64,000 bases of DNA, taken from the NCBI GenBank assembly GCA_003554945.1, contig PWHN01000083.1, positions 1 to 64,000 of the forward strand, in the 5' to 3' direction. Below the pieces are notes generated by a model. That model saw nothing but the letters and a program-made list of their open reading frames with translations, was not told the DNA's origin and ran no database searches. Origin of the DNA: a bacterium. Its GTDB lineage: Bacteria > T1Sed10-126. Shown one piece after another: positions 58,019-64,000 of this stretch; positions within the stretch are counted from its first letter, which is position 1; each line of letters opens with the position of its first letter. A program made the position numbers and the translations under genes.

Positions 58019-59380
58019 ATGAAAACCCCGGGCGACAAATTTCTAATCCGTCTGCTCTCAAGCACAGAAGACGTAGAGAAATTTTACGAATTGTTGAGCG
58101 AGTGGTTTGAGGAAAATATAGAAAAGGAGCCACTAATTTTTTATCAGCCCTATCCCCTTGCTGATCTATATACTGGTGAAGCCAGTGTTGCCGAAGCGAA
58201 AGTGCTGCGTGGAGAGATAAAAAATAGTCCTGCTCGCCAGGAGATAGAGCAATTTTCTCAAAAACACAATGGCCTGGTCAACAAGAGTCATGAATTAACT
58301 CACTTAGAGTCGGATAGCTGGTTTGGGGCGCTTGAATACCCGGGAGCTGAACTTGTTTTTTTAAAAGAACGCTACAATCCTCTGAAGCTAACACTGCAAC
58401 TTGCGCAGGACTTATTTCGTAAAAACCAGATGGCACAAATTGGTGAACTAATTCAGAAATCGCAAAAATTAGAGGCCGATATGGGAGAGGTAACCCAGTT
58501 TCTGTTACAGCAACTGTCCGAGCTGCTAAAAACTGAAGAAACAGGCTTCTATGTGCCGCGCGGCCGAAACTTTAAATTGCGGAATGCGCATGGTTTTTCA
58601 TACCGCGACTATCCAAAACGACAGACTATTCCCGGAAATTTGATCGAGGAAGGAAGAATGAATGAGGAAAAATTTATCAAGACAGAGGAGCCTGAAGAAG
58701 GCGAAGTTATATATTTTCCACTGGTTTCAGGGATAGAAAACCTGGGTCTGCTGGCCGCTTTTGAGCCAGGCTTAAGCGAGAACATGATCAACGCTAAACA
58801 CGACTATCTGACCACACTTGCCGAGCTTGGAGGACTTCTCGTTCAGGAAGCTTCCTTTGCCGAGCAGGGGGAACTGAAGGCACTGGAAGATAAACTAACC
58901 GGCTTAAGACAAGAAAATTACTTCAGAGAGCGAATCCGCGAGGAGGTAGAGCGTGGGCGGCGCTATGACGTCCCCTGTTCCTTACTGCTGCTAGATGTGG
59001 ATAATTTTTCTGACTTGAACGAAGAACTTGGAGAACAGGTGGGAAATGCAATCCTGCGGGAAATAGGTGACCTGTTCCAGACCAGTTTCCGGACTGTTGA
59101 TATAACAGCCCGATTAAAAGAAGATGTATTTGCCCTGCTGCTAACTAACACTCCGCTTTCTGGAGCACTATGCGTGGCAGACAGACTACAAAGATTGGCG
59201 AGCAAACCTATCCTGGAACTGGGAACAAAAGAAATTGAGATTAATTTCAGCGGCGGACTGGCCGCTTATCCGGAGGATGGGGACGAGGCCGGCGAACTGC
59301 TCAAACAAGCCCGCCTGGCCCTCTATCAAGCCAAAAAAACTGGAAAAAATAAAATTTGTTCGACAAGCGATTTATCCTGA
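58019..59380 (+). CDS. GGDEF-fold protein with degenerate signature
   Basis: CSLLLLDVDNFSDLNEELGEQVGNAILREIGDLF... RLKEDVFALLL replaces GGDEF. Confidence 0.85.
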   Translation: MKTPGDKFLIRLLSSTEDVEKFYELLSEWFEENIEKEPLIFYQPYPLADLYTGEASVAEAKVLRGEIKNSPARQEIEQFSQKHNGLVNKSHELTHLESDSWFGALEYPGAELVFLKERYNPLKLTLQLAQDLFRKNQMAQIGELIQKSQKLEADMGEVTQFLLQQLSELLKTEETGFYVPRGRNFKLRNAHGFSYRDYPKRQTIPGNLIEEGRMNEEKFIKTEEPEEGEVIYFPLVSGIENLGLLAAFEPGLSENMINAKHDYLTTLAELGGLLVQEASFAEQGELKALEDKLTGLRQENYFRERIREEVERGRRYDVPCSLLLLDVDNFSDLNEELGEQVGNAILREIGDLFQTSFRTVDITARLKEDVFALLLTNTPLSGALCVADRLQRLASKPILELGTKEIEINFSGGLAAYPEDGDEAGELLKQARLALYQAKKTGKNKICSTSDLS

Positions 59381-59393
59381 GACCCGCCTAAGC

Positions 59394-60188
59394 TCAGGAA
59401 ACAATATCCTCCCCACCGTCACAACAGATAACATTTCCGGTAACAAAACGACTTTCCGGTCGAACAAGCAGGCCAATCAGGTCTCCAACGTCTGCCGGGT
59501 CGGTCAAACGTCCCGAGGGGTTTCTCTTCTTAGCCTCGGCAATCATATTTTCATTGCCCGGGATCTTCCGTAGAGCCGGTGTGTCAGTCACACCGGCCTG
59601 AATGGCGTTGGCAGTTATTTTTTTGTCCGCAAGTTCATAAGCAAGCTGCCGGACATTAGCTCCCAGCGCCGCTTTGGCAGCCGACACGGGCCCGTAGTAG
59701 GGCCAGACCGTGCTACCACCGGCAGATGTCATTGCAAAAATTCGGCCACCCTCGCCCATTAAATCATTCTCTACCAGCTCCTGCGTCCAGTAAACCAGGC
59801 TGCTGGCCATAACATCGAGGGTCATATCCATTTGTCGCGGCTCTACCAGGTCATCACCATTCCCGTTTACAAATTTTTTCAAAGTACCAAAAGCGAGTGA
59901 ATGCATTAAGACTCTCACCGTCGCGTCTCCATCAAGACGATCCTGAAGCTCTTCTCTAACTTTATTACGGGTCCGTTCCTTTGCCGCATTGCTGTTAAAA
60001 AACTCCACCTCGGCCCCCCGCTCTTCAAGTTCCTCTATCAGTTCGTTGACACGGTCCATATCCGACTTACGATCAAAGTGAACTCCGGCAATATTCATAC
60101 CCATCTCCGCCAGCACTCTCGCAGCGGCGGCACCAAAACCACTGGAACTTCCCAGGATAAGTGCCCATTCTCCATCTAATTCGTTCAT
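59394..60188 (-). CDS. Enoyl-ACP reductase-like SDR
   Basis: LILGSSSGFGAAAARVLAEMG, LMHSLAFG, YGPVSAAKAALGANVRQLAYEL. Confidence 0.88.
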   Translation of the reverse strand: MNELDGEWALILGSSSGFGAAAARVLAEMGMNIAGVHFDRKSDMDRVNELIEELEERGAEVEFFNSNAAKERTRNKVREELQDRLDGDATVRVLMHSLAFGTLKKFVNGNGDDLVEPRQMDMTLDVMASSLVYWTQELVENDLMGEGGRIFAMTSAGGSTVWPYYGPVSAAKAALGANVRQLAYELADKKITANAIQAGVTDTPALRKIPGNENMIAEAKKRNPSGRLTDPADVGDLIGLLVRPESRFVTGNVICCDGGEDIVS

Positions 60189-60387
60189 TTCTAATCCTCC
60201 TGTTTTCTAAAGTTGCTTGCTGTTAAGACAAAAAAATATTTTCAAATTTAAACAATTTTTTCAACTCTTCTGCTATAGAAATTTTTACTATAACAGAATT
60301 TTCCTCTACTATCCAGCAAAAAGTTTTCAGAACACCAAACTTTTATAAATATCAGGATATAAACAGCCGGGAATAAAAAAATAGGGG

Positions 60388-60858
60388 TTAAATCGGCGGG
60401 GACTCCCTTAATGCAGTCAGCTCAGGTGAAGGAATCACGTCAAAACTGAAATCCTTCTGGGCAAGCAGCTCTCGCTGGTCGTCGTCTGGGGGCTGCGAAA
60501 GGAGCATACAATCTACGTCATTCTGGTCCAGGATATCAAGAACCAGGGAAAAACGCCCCCGCTGATGTTTTATCGCCGGATTGAGAATAAACTTTTCCGA
60601 TACAAGCTCCCCCGAATCATCGAAAATCATCAGCCCTAAGTAGCGGCCGTTGGCTGGGTTAGTGGCCAGTTGTTTCAGGTTAGTTTTAACGGAAAAACCC
60701 AGAATAGTAGTATTTTTGGTCTTCTTAACCATAACGCGAGGTGAGGAGAGTTCCGGATATTCAGCCAGCTCTTCCGTCAATTCTTCCTTCAAGTTGGCTT
60801 CCGCCTCCGGGTCAAGACCACCGTCCACCATGGCTTGAATGAAAAGCTTATCGACCAT
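60388..60858 (-). CDS. Hypothetical protein
   Basis: 156 aa ORF upstream of enoyl reductase-like gene and adjacent to fliD. Confidence 0.65.
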   Translation of the reverse strand: MVDKLFIQAMVDGGLDPEAEANLKEELTEELAEYPELSSPRVMVKKTKNTTILGFSVKTNLKQLATNPANGRYLGLMIFDDSGELVSEKFILNPAIKHQRGRFSLVLDILDQNDVDCMLLSQPPDDDQRELLAQKDFSFDVIPSPELTALRESPPI

Positions 60859-60869
60859 TTTGACTCAGC

Positions 60870-62870
60870 TTACATCCCGTGCTGAGCAAGACTATCCTGC
60901 TGCGCATTGAGGTCGGCCATCATCGACTCCATGTGGATAAATTGACGTTCAAGCGTTTGCTGACGGCTCTCCACGTGCTGGATCTGACGTTCAATTCTAT
61001 CCTGCAAATTATCGATACGTTGGTTAAAACCGTCGTCATGTTCTGCTAAAATTCCGTCTCGGCTATCGGTCATTCCTTCCAGATAGTTGTCTAACCGGGT
61101 CATGACGCCGTCTTGCTCATCCCCCGCTGCTTCATCCGCAGTAAACAAATCCTGTACAGCGTCGGGATTGTCCTGAAACGCATCACGAAACTCAGCGGCG
61201 TTAAATTCCAGTTTTCCCCGGTCTTCATCGGAGGCGGTCATCGGATCAACCTGGGTTATACCCACGTCAGCCATCGCTTCTATGCCGCCTTCACTACCCG
61301 TTGCGTCGGCATAACGACCGGTTATCATGGTGGCCATCTGGGTGCGCAGATTGCGCGGGGTAGACTCCCCTACAAAAACCCCGGTGTCTCGCTCTTCTTC
61401 ATCCGCTCCCGGTTCTTCAGGCACATCCACCTCACTGCGCTGGTTAATAAACTCAACGACACTGTTGTATTGGTTTACAAACTCTCCAACCATTTCAACA
61501 ACTTCGTCTTCATCCTGGAAGACCTCTACCTCTACCGGGTTATCCGGGGCGTGAGCCTCAGAAGTATGTAGCTCCTGCAGATCCAACTCAAGACCATTGA
61601 ACTCAATCGTGTTACCGCTGGCCGTAACAGTGTCACCATTTATGGTCGCTTCAGCGTCACTGCCCTCCTCAAACTCTCCCGCTGATTGAGGGTAGCTTTC
61701 TTCCCCTTCTTCACGTAAATGCAGCACGTTGGCAAGATTACCACTGACGTCATCAACTTCAATTTCACCGGCTCCGGGTTCATCAGCCTCAAGCGTTACC
61801 CGGTCAGTCGCTTCGTTGTAGGCGACGTTGACTCCTTCAACTTCTGTATTCATTCTACTTATTACGTCGGAAAGAGAATCCTGATCGTCCCACTCGACAG
61901 TTGTGTTGTTTATTTGTATTTCTCCCGATTCGTCTATAGGAACGCCGGTTGCCGTTTCGGCAAGCGGTGCCCTTGAATCGAGGGATAGCAAGCTTGCGCC
62001 GTAATCAGACTGGGTGTCACTATACTCATGAATTGTTGAATCTGAATTAAAGCCAATACGCTGAAAAAATCCATCGTTAGAATTGTCGGCTATTTCAAAT
62101 GTGCGCCCCCCCTCGTGGGTACTACTGGACTCAGCGGCGTGGAGGGTAAAGCGGTCATTATCGGAGTGATATTGCAACTGCATTGACCAGTTGTCCGGAT
62201 CTTCCATCTCGGCTCGATCCTCGCCGGCGCCATCATATTCCAGCACTGCATCGTGCTCGTGACCGATTTCCGGATTGTTTACTATTTCCATCAGCTCGTC
62301 AAAAGTTTCAATACTGTCCAGATCGATGCTGACACCAACAGTACCCTCGTCGGTGTCCTGGCGCACCATTATGTCCTCTTCACCTTCCCCGGTTGTTTCA
62401 ACCTCATAGCGCAGCTCATCAAGGTAATCAGTTGCCGTATTTAACGAACCATCACCGCCAACCAGGAAGTCACTACGCGTGGTTGTCCCATCGTCAGCGG
62501 AATACATTTTCTTATCTTGAAGAAAGCTCCCGCTCTGGACCGAGGCTGTCTCCGCCAGCTCTTCCACAAACACTTCGTGCGTACCGGGGGTGGCTTGATC
62601 TTCGTCGACAATTGTTGCATCGAGGACATTTTCATCAGAAACGGAGGTATCAAGCGGGTCAAAATTATCGGGGTCGGCAAGGTCGGAAACACGAGATTGA
62701 AGGCTACCAGCTCTACCTGCCAAATCACTGTATGCGCTCTGTAGCTCTTCAGTCTCTTCAATACGTTCCTCGTAACGCTCAATCGGTTTGGCCTCAAGTT
62801 CCATCAACTGGCCGATTATCTCGTCCCAGTCCATGCCCGAGGCCATTCCAGTCATTTGCACGTTACCCAT
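60870..62870 (-). CDS. fliD: Flagellar hook-associated protein 2 (filament cap)
   Basis: GMASGMDWDEIIGQLMELEAKPIERYEERI N-terminus; C-terminal coiled coil RIDNLQDRIERQIQHVESRQQTLERQF. Confidence 0.93.
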   Translation of the reverse strand: MGNVQMTGMASGMDWDEIIGQLMELEAKPIERYEERIEETEELQSAYSDLAGRAGSLQSRVSDLADPDNFDPLDTSVSDENVLDATIVDEDQATPGTHEVFVEELAETASVQSGSFLQDKKMYSADDGTTTRSDFLVGGDGSLNTATDYLDELRYEVETTGEGEEDIMVRQDTDEGTVGVSIDLDSIETFDELMEIVNNPEIGHEHDAVLEYDGAGEDRAEMEDPDNWSMQLQYHSDNDRFTLHAAESSSTHEGGRTFEIADNSNDGFFQRIGFNSDSTIHEYSDTQSDYGASLLSLDSRAPLAETATGVPIDESGEIQINNTTVEWDDQDSLSDVISRMNTEVEGVNVAYNEATDRVTLEADEPGAGEIEVDDVSGNLANVLHLREEGEESYPQSAGEFEEGSDAEATINGDTVTASGNTIEFNGLELDLQELHTSEAHAPDNPVEVEVFQDEDEVVEMVGEFVNQYNSVVEFINQRSEVDVPEEPGADEEERDTGVFVGESTPRNLRTQMATMITGRYADATGSEGGIEAMADVGITQVDPMTASDEDRGKLEFNAAEFRDAFQDNPDAVQDLFTADEAAGDEQDGVMTRLDNYLEGMTDSRDGILAEHDDGFNQRIDNLQDRIERQIQHVESRQQTLERQFIHMESMMADLNAQQDSLAQHGM

Positions 62871-63045
62871 ACATAAAACCTCCCTGTGAGATTATCACAT
62901 TGCACCAGGTTAAATTTTCCTTCCTCCAGTGAAGGACCTGGAGTTTCATTGTAGTTAATCGACAGCTTTTAAAAAAACTTAAGTCCTTTTTTATAACACC
63001 TATACATAACATAAGGGGTCAGGGAGTAAATTTCAAGTAATAATC

Positions 63046-64000
63046 TCAGGTGCGGAGGATTAACTCTTCTCGACCCGGGCCAACAGAGACATAGCTAACC
63101 CGGACGTCAAGCTGATTTTCAATAAAATTAACGTAATCGCGCGCCTCCACCGGTAACTGGCTGAAGTTGCGGCAGTCACGTATTTCTTCCGACCAGCCGT
63201 CAAAACTTTCCGTAATGGGAGTAACCTCCGCCAATTTTTCGCTGCTGGCAGGAAACTCAGTCAGACGCTCACCAGCGAAGCGATACCCGGTAACCACTTC
63301 AAGCTCGTCAAGCCCGGAGAGCACATCTAACTTGATAAGGGCAAGGTCAGTAAATCCATTGACGGCACAGGCGTAATTCATTTGCATAAGATCAAGCCAT
63401 CCACAGCGGCGAGGACGACCGGTTGTGGCTCCAAACTCTCCTCCCTTTTCGCGTAGATATTCGTCCTGGGCCTCCTCAAGTTCGGATGGAAACGGACCGG
63501 CACCGACACGGGTTGTATAAGCTTTGGTTACGCCGACAACCCTGTTTACACGGTGGCCGGGAAATCCACTACCGGTTACGACGCCGCCAATTGTGGGATT
63601 AGATGAGGTTACGTAGGGATATGTCCCGAAATCTATATCAAGCATGGTGCCCTGGGCCCCTTCAAACAGAATCTTTTTATTCTGCTGGCGGACACGGCGT
63701 AAAAACTCTGGGCAATTTACAACCTGATCCTCTAATTTTTCATAATACCGGCAATATTCACCGGCAAGCTGCTGGACTGAGCTGCCCTGCCAGCGTCCGT
63801 AGTTAGCTTCATATTTGCCAATACTGGCGCGGCAGAAGTCAAGAACTTTCTCCCGTTCAGCAAGGTCACAAATACGCAGACCACGACGCTGAATTTTATC
63901 GACGTAGGCCGGACCTATACCTTTCTGGGTTGTGCCTATCTTTGAGGAGCCTCTACTTTTTTCTTTTTGAGCGTCGGTCTCACAATGAAAAGGAAAAAGG
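63046..64000 (-). CDS. purA: Adenylosuccinate synthetase (N-terminal part beyond window)
   Basis: Frame continues past ORF-track start: GTTQKGIGPAYVDKIQRRGLRICDL...ILFEGAQGTMLDIDFGTYPYVTSSNPTIGG. Confidence 0.95.
   Translation of the reverse strand, partial: LFPFHCETDAQKEKSRGSSKIGTTQKGIGPAYVDKIQRRGLRICDLAEREKVLDFCRASIGKYEANYGRWQGSSVQQLAGEYCRYYEKLEDQVVNCPEFLRRVRQQNKKILFEGAQGTMLDIDFGTYPYVTSSNPTIGGVVTGSGFPGHRVNRVVGVTKAYTTRVGAGPFPSELEEAQDEYLREKGGEFGATTGRPRRCGWLDLMQMNYACAVNGFTDLALIKLDVLSGLDELEVVTGYRFAGERLTEFPASSEKLAEVTPITESFDGWSEEIRDCRNFSQLPVEARDYVNFIENQLDVRVSYVSVGPGREELILRT

Noticed and set aside
60260-60300. Hairpin TTCTGCTATAG/CTATAACAGAA upstream of the enoyl reductase-like gene as another junction-family copy
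   Set aside because: Simple hairpin; lacks GGATT, CCTCGRA and GAGAATGA motifs.

Overview
This 64 kb window is gene-dense bacterial chromosome with a mostly housekeeping and anaerobic-metabolism core. I recognise: an ExbB/MotA-type proton channel, MFS transporters, a PD-(D/E)XK nuclease, a serpin, a VapBC-like TA pair and a porin-like protein; an electron-bifurcating [FeFe]-hydrogenase operon (hydB-hydA-hydC-like) with HydG/HydF-type maturases; CFA synthase, a giant BadF/BcrA-type activase, an ankyrin lipoprotein and ClpB; CDF, an isochorismatase-fold protein, a split MetE-like pair, AMMECR1 and two GGDEF proteins; a fumarate reductase/succinate dehydrogenase pair, citrate synthase and isocitrate dehydrogenase; a rib operon with nusB, a TPR protein and an SIS protein, FtsY, an enoyl-ACP-reductase-like SDR, FliD and a partial PurA. 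There are two tRNAs (Phe-GAA, Val-CAC) and a probable 6S RNA with a strong terminator. Many proteins are strongly acidic, suggesting a halophilic anaerobe; I cannot assign the taxon. The most unusual content is intergenic. (1) Three copies (2221-2352, 3527-3663, 49863-49999 on minus) of a three-way-junction element. Its junction motifs are constant (GGATT / CCTCGRA / GAGAATGA), while its stems have different sequences but keep pairing. In two copies every imperfection in the outer stem is a G.U wobble only on the motif strand, which points to an RNA. (2) A ~280 bp multi-hairpin element present as an inverted pair bracketing 7.7 kb, with a shorter relative near tRNA-Phe. (3) MITE-like palindromic elements with apparent 8-10 bp target duplications. 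(4) A RAYT (REP-associated transposase-like) gene bracketed by perfect 25 bp inverted repeats. (5) Degenerate short-word tracts in several gaps. No CRISPR array, prophage or rRNA was seen.
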